A model generated the notes under the pieces. The model was not told where the DNA came from. It searched no databases and saw only the letters and a program-made list of their open reading frames with translations. 64,000 nucleotides of DNA from Datura wrightii. Taxonomy: Eukaryota > Streptophyta > Magnoliopsida > Solanales > Solanaceae. Shown in pieces: positions 10,426-22,677 of the stretch (its first letter is position 1; each line of letters begins with the position of its first letter). The stretch spans positions 2,772,501 through 2,836,500 of the forward strand of contig JASDFA010000008.1 of NCBI GenBank assembly GCA_035772735.1. The letters run 5' to 3'. The position numbers and the translations under genes were made by a program.

Positions 10426-11546
10426 TGTAATACCCCGAAAGTTCCTAAGATCAGACCCGAGGGTTTCAGCGGAGAAGACAGAAAAAATCTAAACAAGACA
10501 CAAAACAACACATCATATGACTCATTAGGTCACCAAATGGATCGTTGAGTGACTCGTGAAGTGGAAGCCAGCCAGGGAGGAGTCGTGGTCAGGGGGTGAC
10601 CACGGATGCATGCCACGAGTTGTGGTTTCACTTCACGATTCGTGGAGTGATTCTTGATCTAAAGGGAGAATTTGAGGTTGTTTATCCAGTAGAATTGATG
10701 AATGGTCACCACGAGTTGTCCCCTACCTCACGACTCATGATGTCCCTCATGGGGACTAGCAGAGTCCATGTTCCTGCGAATTTAATAAGAGTGTTTTCAT
10801 AATTTCTAAGCTCCTAAGCCCTAAACTACATCCTTTAAAGCTTTTTTAGGAGGGTTTTAAGAGTGCTTAGCCTATCATAAGTCATCCTCTCTCATGCATG
10901 CATGATTAGAGGGTTATATTGAAGATCAAGCTTGAGAATTTTTCTAGTTCTTCCCTAAATCTCTTGCGTTTTAAGGAAGGGTGTAGAATTAGATTTCTTA
11001 GGTATATAGGGCTATGAATGAGAGTTTTCTTTCACTCTCATGCTCAAATTTTTCATCAAGTTCATGAATTCAAGTCTTGATTCAAGTTTATGATCTTATG
11101 GGGTTTTAACCCAATTTCATGAAATTCTCTATGATTTGTTTATGGGTCAATTCTCTTCATGTTTTAAATAATATTTTAAAATTCATGGGCATGTTTTATA
11201 TGTATTTTGAATTAAAATTCATGATTTCTAGTTTTGAAATTATTATGCCCATTTATACAAGTTTTATGAAAAGTTAAGATTATGATCTATGTTTTCAAGC
11301 ATGATGAGATGTTTAGCATGAAAGAATGTTTATGAATTGCCTATGTATGAATTCATGATTTTTTTTACTTTAGGTCTATTTGAAGCATGAAAGTTTGGAC
11401 AAGTCCACATGAGCTAACTATATTTTCCTGATTTAGTTCATTTTGTGATGTTAGATTACCATATGGTTTTGGAGTCTAGACTCCCACTTTCATCTTGTGG
11501 TATGTTTTGAGCCAAGGCTCCTCATATTCAGATTTCAGACTATGTA
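10426..11546 (+). repeat. Chromovirus-type LTR, left part, interrupted by a solo LTR
   Basis: It starts TGTAATACCCCGAAAG, which matches in reverse orientation the ends of the LTRs at 22385 and 28894 (AAGATCAGACC phrase). CACGAGTTGTGG and ATTCGTGGAGTG palindromic words lie at 10600-10660. The body matches the reverse complement of about 20,070-20,560, including GATCTTATGGGGTTTTAACCC. It breaks at 11547 where a solo Athila LTR is inserted. The sequence resumes at 12981-13052 with the GCTTCATTGAAAAATGATGG repeat seen in reverse near 20,080-20,100. The remainder is lost at 13053. Confidence 0.65.
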
Positions 11547-12980
11547 TGATAACGGGCAAAAATATATGCCCGAGATACTCTTTATTACTTCAATTAGTCT
11601 TGTTTATCTAAGTTATTGTATACATTTTCATGTAATTTTATATAATGTGGAGATATGTGCTAACCAACATGATTAGCCTTTGTTTTTTAGGTTTTGATGA
11701 TGTTTGAGTAACTAATCCATGAGTTGGTGAAGTAGAAGCTTGGAAACGGAATTAACACACGAACGTCGGCAAGGAAGAGGCACAAAACAGCCCACCGGCG
11801 CGTCGACAAGGTGCCACGGCAAGCAGGCCGCTCAAAACAGCCCACCTGCGCGTTGGCAACGTGCCAAGGCAGGTGGAATCCGCGACCATGGGGCTGCAAC
11901 GCGCTGCCCAGGCAGCGTGACACGTTGCCAACGCGGCAAGGTGCTGCTTGGGCCGATTTCGGGTGATTTTCCAGAAATCCTCCGCGTCCGTAGCGTGTCA
12001 CGGAGGCCGTGCTCCGCGTTGGCCTCTGTGACACGTTGCTTGTTAATCCGGGAAAGATTTCTACTAATATAAATAGCACACTTAGGTTTATTTTTGAGAG
12101 GGAAGACTTGGTGGAGCTAGGACGTGGGTTAGCAGCAGTTGAGGGACGAAAAAGCTAAGGGTTTTTCTCTCTTTCTTTCTTCTTTCAATCAATTGTACGT
12201 ATGATTTACACTCATTTGAGGATGATCAATCCACAAATGAGTGGCTAATTCTCTTCCTTGCTAAGGTTTTGAACATGTGTATTGAATTTTGATTGTGAAT
12301 TATATGGTTTTTCATCTTCTTCTTTCATGTTGTTCTATTAATTCTTGTTCTTACTGCATTAGTGTGTGGCCAACATTAATGTACATCTAAAAAGTCCAAT
12401 TTCACTCGAGAGAGCAAGAAATTGGAAAGTTGTGAATTAATAGGGTATTGTTCTTAACTTGATTTGGGAAAATTGGGTTTTGATGTGCTTTCCTGATAGA
12501 AATATACTTGAAAGCCATATTAGTCAATTTAGGAACCGGAATTGTATTGCTAGGTCATAAATTGCATTTGATCACAAAAATGTAGACGAATGGTTTATGA
12601 TTCTAAAGTGAGATTAAATACGAGAGTTTTAATCTCTAGGCTAATGTTCTTGGCTAGCAACATGAAGAGAAGAATAACCGAATTATGATTACTATCGAAT
12701 TCATTACTTGTTCTTAACCTTGGCATGCTCTTATCCATAGTTTCAATTCAAGTAAATATTTGTTAATAGTTTTAGTATATAGTTTATAAACAAAATTATT
12801 TAACTTTTGGTTTCATTGTTGTCAACATAATTAGAAGTAAACTAGAATATAGTATACTTAAGCAATTTTACTTATCCAGAGTCTCCTTGGATCGATACTT
12901 GGCTTACTTAGCCACTTTATTACTTGTTTGACCACGTGCACTTGCGTGTCGGTTTTTAACCCCTACCAAAGCACTGAGCA
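11547..12980 (+). mobile_element. Solo LTR of the Athila family
   Basis: About 1.43 kb, starting TGATAACGGGCA and ending ...GCACTGAGCA, collinear with the 3' LTR at 6977-8395 through U3, TATA box and U5. No primer binding site, coding sequence or polypurine tract flanks it, so it is a solo LTR, the usual product of LTR-LTR recombination. The flanks are atgta on the left and gtata on the right, not an exact 5 bp duplication. It sits inside a chromovirus-type LTR, hence is younger than that LTR. Confidence 0.8.
11995..12075 (+). promoter_or_regulatory. U3 palindromic module and TATA box of the solo Athila LTR
   Basis: The module at 11995-12037 starts GTGTCACGGAGG and ends TGTGACACGTT. TATAAATA lies at 12068-12075, exactly 30 bp downstream as in the other family LTR. 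One change in the right arm (CTCTGTGACAC) breaks the perfect inverted repeat. Confidence 0.7.
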
Positions 12981-13052
12981 GTATATAATTTCATGATCTG
13001 CTTCATTGAAAAATGATGGTTCAGCTTCATTGAAAAACGATGGAGAGCATAT
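12981..13052 (+). repeat. Right remnant of the interrupted chromovirus LTR
   Basis: It holds two near-copies of the CTTCATTGAAAAAYGATGG word, corresponding in reverse to 20,068-20,105. It ends where an unrelated LTR begins at 13053. Confidence 0.6.
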
Positions 13053-14596
13053 TGATGAGTTGGTAATCTACCAACTCATTAGGCTCTTGAGCATGAGATT
13101 TAGCTTAGTTTCAAGTCATTTAGATTAATTTTATGCCCTTTATGCTTTTTTATGTGCAGGTATCTGAGTTGAAGAGAAAGGACAGGAAGTGGAGTAAAAA
13201 GGATAAAATCAGGTGAAAATCAGCACTCCGCTGAAGGACACCGGCGAAATGCCGGTCAAATGCAGATGACCACTGACTTGAGGAGAATATGCAACCAACA
13301 GCCGTAAACATAAATAGGTGACTCACCGGTTAAATCACCTACAGGTGTTTGCACTTTCTAGACTGAGGAGTAAAAGAATCGGCAGATCACAGATGAAGGC
13401 CGATGAACCGCCGAAGGTGTCACCGAATGGTCCTGAAAAATCACTGGAAGTGCATAAAATAACGGACATCGGTTCGCGGAATGCAACTAGCAAAACATTG
13501 GCTCCCCCGCAAGTGACAAAACGCCTGAACAAGGGCAATTACATCCAGCAATAAAAAAAGAGGAGATTGGTTGCCCTATTTTTCTATATAGTCTAGAAGA
13601 AAGTACTCTGTACACAACTTGGATACTTTTTAGCTTTTAGAACATTCCTTTTGCCTGGGGAAGAGAAGAACTCCATTGGAGGAGAATATTGAATATTGCT
13701 TTTCTTGTTTTCATCTTCTTCCTTAGCAAGGTAAAACCATTGTTGCAGACATATTTTGAGTTTGATTTTGCTTGCTCTCATTAAAAAAATCATTAAGTTT
13801 ATTGATGGATATACTCTTTAGTTTCTTAATCACGAGCAGCTAAATCATCAACTAGCGGTGTGTGATGACAGGTGCTTAATTAGATTGGGTATTACTAGAT
13901 TCATCTTAATATTGCTTAGTTAGTGTAAATCTGTTGAGTTCTCTCCAATTGACGATCCATATTTGCAAATGTGGTTTACTTTCCTTGATTTTAGCTTGAA
14001 AAATAAGAATTCAAGTATTGGGAGAGAATTTGATGGTGGGAATGGATGTGATTGTGTGAATTTGGGCTAGAAATAGCCAAAATCCATGTTCATAATCCTA
14101 ATTAGTAGTTGATGGCTAGAAATAGCTTAGCTATTAACCCAAAGTCTATTGGGTTAATTGAATTGTGTCTTGAGGTTCGAAAGGATTTGAGAAAAAGGCA
14201 TCTACGAGGTTGAAAAACATAGGGTGCCATCTCGTCCAAAGTTATTTACACTTATTCACAATGATTTGATGAGCTAGCATATTCTTATCTGATTAGCACC
14301 CCATCTACACCACACCTCTAGTCTTCTCTCATTATTATCTATCAATTTTGGTTATTTTTCTATTTTAGCAAACTGGTTTGAAATCCACAATATTGTTAAT
14401 TTCATTTTCCCCCAAATAATTTACTATTTTATTCCTCTTGATTAGTGTGAGTTAATTCAAATTTCCTAAAATAATGCTTGCACAAATCATTCACTAGTCT
14501 CTGTGGGTTCGACCCCGATATCTGTCAGGAATATTTGTTTTGACACAACGATTGCTTACACTTTCTCTAAACAAGGAGTGAATTTGAGTGTTATCA
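13053..14596 (+). repeat. LTR of a second Athila/Tat-like family, plus orientation
   Basis: It runs from TGATGAGTTGGTAATC to ...GAGTGTTATCA, about 1.54 kb. It matches the minus-oriented LTR at 15419-16973 in its start (TGATGAGTTGG), its end (TTTCTCTAAAC...TTATCA) and internal words. It includes a G+C-rich block near 13,225-13,520 (CCGGCGAAATGCCGG) and the CTCTGTGGGTTCGACCCC phrase common in Athila/Tat U5 regions. No identical 5 bp flanks are visible (catat left, ctttt right). The next bases to the right are not a primer binding site in this orientation. Confidence 0.7.
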
Positions 14597-15396
14597 CTTT
14601 TTGCTTGATATCCTCCTTTTCAAGTGCACTATAGTCCTTGATCATGTTGTTAGATGTCACTTGAGGACTCTAGTGTCACTTTTTCAACTTCGGCGTCTTG
14701 CATTTTTGCAATGTTGGTTGGTTCGCACACTTCTATGACTCTTCAAAGTTCACCTTGACTCCTTCTTCATCATCATTTTGAGCTTCCTACCATGAGTCAA
14801 TTTGAGCTATGCCCCATTATTCACTTCTTCTTGTTATGCTCCTCAATGTCTCCTTCGTTTCTTCTTTTAGAGATTTACCGCTTTCTTCTTGAGGAGTTGA
14901 TAATTCCATGGGCATGGAGGGCTTGACATTCTTTTCTGTATTAGACTCTTACTCCAAAAAGGCTTCTTGGAGCATGGCTTCCATGCGCCCACATGTATTT
15001 CTCCTTCCCTCTTTTTCCATGCCTTCATTCGTTTCATGCTTAGGAGCACACCTTCTATGATAGTCACTATAACGAGAAGTGTCTCATTTGGGCATCTACC
15101 CCAAGGTCTACCATGGCTACCACATAATGTGCATCTATACCTATCATAGGAGGGAGAAGGTGCACTCATCTCTCTATTAGGGGCATATTTGCAATCTTGC
15201 CAATAGTGTGGTCCTCCACAATAGGGACATGGGTCATTACGATGTGGGTTTCAACTGACAAACCTCCTTTCATTCCACGATGCTGTAATAAAAATTCAAA
15301 TGAAAAAAAACAAAAATAAAAACAAAACAAGATTTAAAATAAAAATGCAAAGCTAGTTCGAATGAATAAATAACTAATAGCTTATCACAACTCAAT
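14597..15396 (-). pseudogene. Gag remnant with zinc knuckles, Athila/Tat-like
   Basis: On the minus strand, from about 15250 downwards, one frame encodes a zinc knuckle of form CPYCGGPHYWQDC, then YDRYRCTLCGSHG...GRC, a second Cys-rich motif. A TGA lies just upstream of the first knuckle. The open frame continues to about 14867 and then decays. These knuckles bind RNA in the nucleocapsid part of Gag. Only about 0.8 kb of internal sequence remains between the primer binding site on the right and an inverted LTR on the left, so most of the element is missing. Confidence 0.6.
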
Positions 15397-15414
15397 TCCC
15401 CGACAACGACACCA
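15397..15414 (-). promoter_or_regulatory. Primer binding site, tRNA-Asp-like
   Basis: The minus strand reads TGGTGTCGTTGTCGGGGA, four bases inside the LTR edge at 15419. Athila-type elements typically use a site close to TGGCGCCGTTGCCGGGGA. The differences here are all C-to-T, which fits decay of methylated cytosines. Confidence 0.75.
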
Positions 15415-15418
15415 TTTT

Positions 15419-16973
15419 TGATAAATGCTCAAAGTACACCTCTCGTTTAGAGAAAACGTAAGCTATTTTTTTATCAAAATAAATATTTCCAACGGATATC
15501 GGAGTCGAATACCATAGATAAGTGACTCGATAATTTAAGAGTTACAAAATAATATACTAGAGCGCAAAGGTGTTCAACTTTTGAAAAGCAAATTGGGGGA
15601 AATTAAGGGAAAACACTATGTAATTCTAATTTAAAACTAATTGGAGGGAATTTCAATTATTGCAATCACAAGTGAAATGGCTAGGGGTATGTTACAGATG
15701 AGTTAACAACTAAATCGGGATTTTCTTCAATGTTGTAGACTCAAAATTAGCATAGATAGCTGTGGATAATTCACATTCTCTTGTTTTTAAACCATAAGAA
15801 TGTTTATACCTTGGGTTTTCTCAAATCCCAAAGCCAAATCAAGTTATTAACTACAAAAGCTTGAGAAAGGACGAGCTATTTTTAGCCTTGACCTTTAATG
15901 GAGTGAAAATGTGGGTATTGACTATCTCTAGATCAATCCCACACACCAACACTCCGATTCATCACTATCATCTTCTCACCCAATTCTCACTTTCTTCTCT
16001 CAAGAAAAAGTAAGAAAATTCAAGCGCAATTCATATTTGCAAACCATCAATTTAAGCAATTAAAACTTGGAAGAAGACAATAGATCTATAACTGAAATAA
16101 GAATCCAGGAGCAATTCATCAAAACCCAATCAATTGAACAAACCCATAATGGAAACACCCCTAGCTAGCAAATTAGTTATGCATATTTAAAGATAGAGAG
16201 AAGATATCAAGAGGATTCCTCTCACATTCATCACATTAGCTTCACGAATTTTCTTCACAAGCTCTTACGACAATAGTTGAATTCCCCCAAAATGTGTTAA
16301 AGAAAAAGAAGAAGAAAAGTACTTTCTAACTCTACAATTCTATGGTAAAAGAGTTCTACCCAAAAATTCTATAAAAAATGAAATCTAGATGAATGAATGA
16401 GTGGTGTACAATGAGAGTTATGTAAATATCTGCACTTTTTTATGCACAACTTTTCCCAAATGCCCTTGAGGCTTTTAGATTCTTTGGAGACCTTTCTAGA
16501 CCCTTTTACCCTTTATTGGATGGCCTCACTTGTGAAGCACCAGCATTTAGCCGGTGCCAATCTGTGGAGCACCGACTGTCCGCAGCAGTAAAATAGTGAG
16601 CCGACAGCTAAACCGGCGGTTCGCCACTTCCCAACTGCTAAATGTCGGTGAGTAGCTGGTCTGGGTAGTGACTTCAGCATTTTGCCTGCGTTTCGCCCTT
16701 TCGAATCCGTGTTTAGCTAATTCAAAACATGTCCTTACACCTCTTTTTGAACTCAAATCTTCCCTTATCTTTGGCTCATTTTATTCATATGCTAACTCAT
16801 CAAATTTCAGCTCGAACCACATGTGTTTTGCTCGATTTCATGTTTTCTCTACTCAAGCGACGTACCTACAAAGAATCAAAGAGAAAGAGTATAAAATCCA
16901 CATAAATGATTCGAAAACTAAGCAAAAACTCAATCTTAGGAGCCTAAAGAGTTTGTAAATTTCCAACTCATCA
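15419..16973 (-). repeat. 5' LTR of the second Athila/Tat-like family, minus orientation
   Basis: About 1.55 kb. Read on the minus strand it starts TGATGAGTTGGAAATTTAC at 16973 and ends ...GAGCATTTATCA at 15419, next to a tRNA-Asp-like primer binding site. It has diverged substantially from the plus-oriented copy at 13053-14596. It abuts chromovirus A pol sequence directly at 16974, so it either inserted there or was joined there by rearrangement. A G+C-rich, CCGG-containing block lies at 16,540-16,650. Confidence 0.75.
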
Positions 16974-18819
16974 CCATTCTATAAGGAGGAATGGATATAG
17001 GCTGCATATCAGGGAGAAGGTTGATACTAAAGATTCTCGCTCGGGTGGGACTCCTGGTAGATTATTTGGGAACACCTCTGGATACTCACACACTATAGGG
17101 ACTGACTAAAGAGTAGGGGTCTCGTATATAGCATCCTTAACCCGAACTAGATTGTACTCACAACCTTTAGCAATCATCTTCCTGGGCTTAAGGTAGGAAA
17201 CAAAACAAACTATAGGCATCGCTGAACTACCTTTCCATTCTAGAACCGGCTCAACGGGAAATTGAAACTCTACCATATGGGTTCTACAATTTACTGAGGC
17301 ATAACATGCATGCAACCAATCCATACCGAGGATAACATCAAAATCGGTCATGTCTAACTCTACAAGATCGGCTGAGGTTACTTTCTGAAGGACTGTGATA
17401 GGGCAATTTCTATATACCCGTCGAGCTATAATTGAGTCATCGACTGGAGTAGAGATTGAGAAGGGTTCTGATAGGGTTTCTGGACTGACTCTGAAACTAA
17501 TAGCAACATAAGGAGTCACAAAAGATAAGGTAGCCCCTGGATGCATATACATCAAGATGAAATACTCGTAACATACTAGTGACAACATCTGGAGAGACCT
17601 CCTACTCCTGACGAGATGAGAAGGCATAGATTTGTTCTGACGCTGAACACCACTTGCACTAGTGGATGCACCCTATTGAGCTGAGCGTGCTGGTGGAGCT
17701 CCTGAATTGGTGGCTGGGTCACGACCTTTACTATGGCGTTGTATAGCAGAAGGGTAGTCTCTAAGACGGTGTTCGGGCTTCCTACACCCAAAACATTCAC
17801 CTAAACCTGCTAAGCATTCTCCAGTGCCTCCTACCACACCTGTCGCAAACTGGAATATTGGGCTCCATTGACATGCTCCCCTGACCTTGAGAGCCCGATG
17901 CTCTACCCTACTGATCATGCCTAAATCTAGATAGACATTGGCTGATGATGGTGCTGGGACTGACAATCTCTAATGGGACTGGTGGCCACGTTCTCCACCA
18001 AATCTCTACTGGAACTATCCAAAACTCCCTGTCCTGGCCCTCTTGGCCTCTCTCTCCTTCTCCTTCATCTGATCCGCCTCTATCTGCTGGGTGTATATGA
18101 CTAATTGTGAGAAGTCTAGATCACTATTCAGCATAGTGGTCCTACACTCCTTGACCAATGAGTCTGATACTCCATTCACAAACCTACTTATACGAGCCTT
18201 CTGATCCGCAACCATCTCCGGCACATACTTGGATAGTTGGGTAAACTCCAAAGCTTACTCTTGGACAGTCATGTGATACTGCTTCAATTTGATGAACTCT
18301 GCCGCCTTTGCCTCCCTCAACTCCTTAGGGAAGAACCTATCTAAGAAGGCAGTCACAAACTCATCCCAACTCACGGGAACTGCTCCCTGCCCTACCATCT
18401 TTCCACTGGCAGTACCATATATAAGCAACCCCCTTCAGCTGATAGGAGGGTAGGTCTGCACTCTCCTCTCTGATCACCCCCATAATCTGGGTGATCTTTT
18501 GCACTTTCTCAATGAACTCATGAGGGTCCTCATCCACCTTCGATGCCAAAAACTCCAGTGGATTCACCTAGAGGAAGTCTCAAGCTCTTGACGCCGTTGC
18601 GTTCTCATTCGGAGGAACATGAGCCATCACTTGCTGATTGACCTGAGTGGTCATCGCCTGTGCCAACATCTGAAATGCAGCTCTAAACTTGGCCTGATTG
18701 ACCTGCTCGGGCATAGGATCTGCCGGTGTTGGCGGGGCTTGCTGATGCCCATCTCCGCTGCCATTATTGTGGCCGTTCCCATTGCCATTCCTTCTTCCAT
18801 TCACTCAATGTGGAGGCAT
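16974..18819 (-). pseudogene. gag: Chromovirus A gag and protease remnant
   Basis: Gag begins at ATG 18817-18819 (MPP...) but hits TGA at codon 5. Reading continues in that frame to about 18361 (MNPLEF, DEDPHEFIEKV and QLKGVAYIWY words, the chromovirus capsid-like domain), then shifts frame. A zinc knuckle near 17,760 reads CFGCRKPEHRLRDY, its last Cys replaced by Tyr. Protease lies at about 17,106-17,627: the usual DPGAT active-site word reads HPGATLSFVTP, so the catalytic Asp is lost; the downstream DVILGMDWL is kept. Sequence continues into the start of reverse transcriptase (EYPEVFP-like) and stops at 16974. Reverse transcriptase, RNase H and integrase are absent. Confidence 0.85.
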
Positions 18820-19013
18820 ATTTCTGGAATCACGTATGCCACAAGTTATAAGGATAGAGAGATACTTCATCGCATGACATAGATCATGAAAGAAGAAATT
18901 TTTTTCTAAAATGTCTTGTAGCTTTTTCCCCATAAGTGTGGCACACTTTACACCCTTGGAAAAGACTCTACTTAACGCGGCTTTCAGACACCCTAGGAAA
19001 CACCTAAATCTTT

Positions 19014-19024
19014 CTCTGATACCA
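19014..19024 (-). promoter_or_regulatory. Primer binding site of element A (initiator tRNA-Met)
   Basis: The minus strand reads TGGTATCAGAG, complementary to the 3' end of initiator tRNA-Met. It is four bases from the LTR edge at 19029. Confidence 0.8.
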
Positions 19025-19028
19025 AGTT

Positions 19029-22000
19029 TGTCATGACCCAAGATGAGACCCCGGATCGAGACACGGAACCTAAAACCACGAATGGCTCCAAGTCAACCCA
19101 TGACATGAACATAGCGGCTAAAGAGCATACATCAAGCAAAAATAGATAAACTAATCATGAATAAGTGGAAGTATGAACACATATCAATCATAACAGAGTC
19201 AACACTAATAAAGTTGAAATTCTACAAAATTGTCTGATAAGAATCTACATGTCTGAAGAGCTGATGGGACAACATCACCAACTACCTCACTAAAGTCTGA
19301 GACTGAAAATAACATAATTCAATACTAACTGAAGGTCCTCAAAGGATAAGGACTCACCAACAAAGGGAAGCTGAACTAAGCTGCGGGGAAACTGGGCTAA
19401 CGCTGGAACTATGTCTGATCGTCTAAACCTGTATCATGAAACGATACAACATAGAGTATACGGTTAGTACTTAGAATATACTGAGTATTCAAGGTAAGTA
19501 AAACTTGTTGAGTAAGTATAAACTGAAATCATGCATATAAACATAAATCATAAGATCATGAGAGTAAGGACTGCATGCTGAAATCTGAATCTGAATCATG
19601 TATAGTCATAGGCTGAATAGCATATATGATAAAATGACCTAAAGTTGAAGATAAAAATCATATGGATTTCCACAACTGAAATCATAAGTAAAAGTTTATA
19701 AACTAATCATTTGGGTCAAACCTGCTGTAAAACATAATATCATAAGTCATGAACATGCATAACTAAAATCATGAGGAACAATGTGAGACTCATCATATAA
19801 CCGACACCATCACAATAGAGCTTATTTAATGCCTCAACTATTACACTCAAGTGGGTAAAGCCGTCCAAAACCTTGTTAGGGCTAAAGAGGCTACCATGAT
19901 ATCGATATCAAGCTGAAGGCCCCTTGCAGGAGGGAAAAACATTCAAGGGAGGTCCCACTGTAATAATATACCTATGTTGGTGAGTAGTTCTGAGACCCGA
20001 GATTTACATGAACCCCTAGCCTACTTGGTGCTAGACACTACTCCCAAAAACATACATGGTGCTCCCATCATTTTTCAATGAAGCTGAAACCATCATTTTT
20101 CAATGAATCTGAAAACATATCATAAGATGAAAGTGGGAGTATAGACTTCGAAACCATATGGTAAGCTGATTTTATAGAACTGAGCTAAGTCATGAAACAT
20201 GCTTAACTTGTGTGGGTGTGCCCAAAATCATAAAATCATGCATACTTGAAATAGACTTCATAAGTCAAAATTATGGATTCATACATGGGTAATTTATAAA
20301 CATTTATTCATGCTAGATATCTCATCATGCTTGGAAACATAATTCATAAACTTGACCTTTCATAAAACATGCATAATAGGGAACAATTTTTAATAACTTG
20401 AAATCATGGATTTATAATCAAAATAGGTATAGGATTTACCCATGAATCTTAAAACATACTTTGAAACATGAAGGGAATTGACCCACAAGCAAATCATAGA
20501 GAATTTCATATAATTGGGTTAAAACCCCATAAGATCATTGTAAGCTGAAGAGTACTGATGATATAGCTGTAATAATGTAAATACAAGTACTGACTGATGG
20601 TCGTAAACATATCCTAAAGCCTGAATAGCTGGACTAAGCTGAAACTAAAGCTGAGTTGTACTGACAAGAGGTATTGTACTGATAATGTGGGAGTAACTAT
20701 AACCAACATGTAACCACGTGATCTAAACGTGGAGTCCGATGTACACCCCCTATCGGTGAAGGCCCAATATACCTTGCCAGGGTATAGTAGCTGAACTAGG
20801 TGATCACTGTCTGCTGCCTATTCAGACTAAGACCTATGGTGGCGACGTAGTTCTTGGAACCTGGGTGTGCTGAACCCCGACCCTATCGGTGCTAAGTATT
20901 ACACCCACTAAAAGTCCAAACTATGACTTCAAGGCTAATTGCTCAAAGCTGATGTCCTAAGACTTAAGTCAGGAATACTTATCTGGAAGTATCCTGAGAG
21001 TTTAAAGGACCTGATAACTAGAAACTAGTGTTTTAAGGCTTGCCAAAGCTGCTTTATCTGAAAGCGTCGTAGCCATCTAGAGAACGACCTGATAATTGAT
21101 AATTGATAGTTCTAAGACTGGCCAGAGCTGCTTATCTGAAAGTATCGTAACCGACTAAAGAACAACCCGATAAGTGAAACTAGGGAGTATTACTGAACTC
21201 CTCAAGAACTGACTATCATCAAATTGATTGGCTGACTTACTAAAAGATACTGAAAAGGCTAATTATTGACTAAGACTAAACTAGCATTCAAACTGACTGT
21301 TAACTCACATAATGGTAATAACATGGAAATTTCAAGAACTGATAGAGCTAAGCAACATCTGTATGTAGTCAATTATGCAAGGCCCAATTTACTATATTCA
21401 TAGAAACTAGGGCTAAAACAATATTTTATGAAGAGAATAACAACGTGCTTAATAAGTAGTGAAGACTTGCAAGGATTCATCAGAACAACAATCTACAAGC
21501 AATATTCATAATCTGACTAAAAGATAACCCTAATTTTGACCTTTAAGGCTAGAACTGATATAGATTCTTGGAAGGATTTCGGGGCACAAGGGAAGAATAA
21601 TTCTCTTGTTGAATTCCCAAATGCCTGGAGTTGAATTCTTAAAAAAAATCTGGAGAAATTTGAAAGAAGACTGAATGACCTAGCTTAGCTCTAAAATGTC
21701 TGCCTGGCGCTTCTATGTTCTGAAATCTAGAATTGAGAGAAGATGAGAGGGATTAAGTCAATCAACCCTTTAAATTCTCCCCCAAACATACCCAAAACGA
21801 CGTAGTTTAGAGGTTAAAAGCTAGAAAGTTATGAAAATGCCCCTACTAAGAACACAGAAATTTGGACTCTGGCAATCCTCATGAGGGATATCAGGACTTG
21901 TGAGTTACTAGATGAGTCGTGGAGTCCCAACCATTGCCAACACATTAATTTCCTCTAGGCCAAGCTACGAGATATTCCATGAGTCTTTAAGTGGCATCAC

Positions 22001-22385
22001 AACTTGTGGCTGCCAGTCGTGACTTGAGCTGGAAAAAAATACCCTGCCAGTCATGACGAGGGACATCATGAGTCATTACTCCACCCAGCGACTCGTTGTC
22101 ACCTCCCGTCATCAACATTGGAAAACCCTACCTTAAATTCACTGGGCTGGACCACGATGGACTTCACTAGTTGTTAGGTGACTTCACAACTCGTGGTAAC
22201 CACTCGTCGTCACCCCTTGACCTCGATCCTCCCCACGACAGACTCTATTTCACAAGTCACTCCATGACTCATGAAGTACATCACAGGTCACTAGATGAGT
22301 CATCCTGCTACTTGGTGCGCATTTTTTCCTATTTTTTCTCTATTTCAACCCCCGGTCTGATCTTAGAGACTTTTGGCGTGTTACA
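19029..22385 (-). repeat. Chimeric 3.36 kb LTR shared by elements A and B
   Basis: On the left it adjoins the primer binding site of A, so it serves as A's 5' LTR. On the right it adjoins the polypurine tract of B, so it is also B's 3' LTR. It is ~1.1 kb longer than the complete LTRs of C (2.2 kb). Homologous blocks occur twice inside it: the 'GTAGTTCT...ACTCC' tract near 19,985-20,050 recurs near 20,835-20,920. The A-type sequence matches the plus-strand LTR at 10426-11546 up to GATCAT near 20,538, then departs. From there it follows the type seen at 57240-59537. I read it as an A-type left part fused to a B-type right part. A CACTCGTCGT / ACTCATGA-rich block fills 21,860-22,320. Confidence 0.7.
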
Positions 22386-22404
22386 ATATCTCCCCCTTGG
22401 GAAC
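22386..22404 (-). promoter_or_regulatory. Polypurine tract of element B
   Basis: The minus strand reads GTTCCCAAGGGGGAGATAT, ending directly at the LTR start TGTAACACGCC. It is the plus-strand primer site. Confidence 0.8.
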
Positions 22405-22677
22405 ATTCATCCTTGAATGAAGGTTAAGAAAGCTAAAGACTGGGGAAAAAGCTGCAATTCCCAAACTGAAAACTATAAACTGATTTTTGAAGGAGTGACT
22501 GACTCCAAACTAAAACAGGCATAATAACTGAGTTGACACAACTAAAGTGCACATTGAAAACATGAATAGAGCTAATAAGTATGAAACTTAATAGAGTACT
22601 GAGGAAGAATTTAATACCTGATGCTAAAACTAAACTGGAAGGGAATAAATGAGGATATTTAGCCATCATGTCCGCTT

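Noticed and set aside
13318..13554. Plus-strand 78-codon frame in the LTR at 13053
   Set aside because: Lies in the U3 G+C-rich block, does not persist in the related LTR, no homology.
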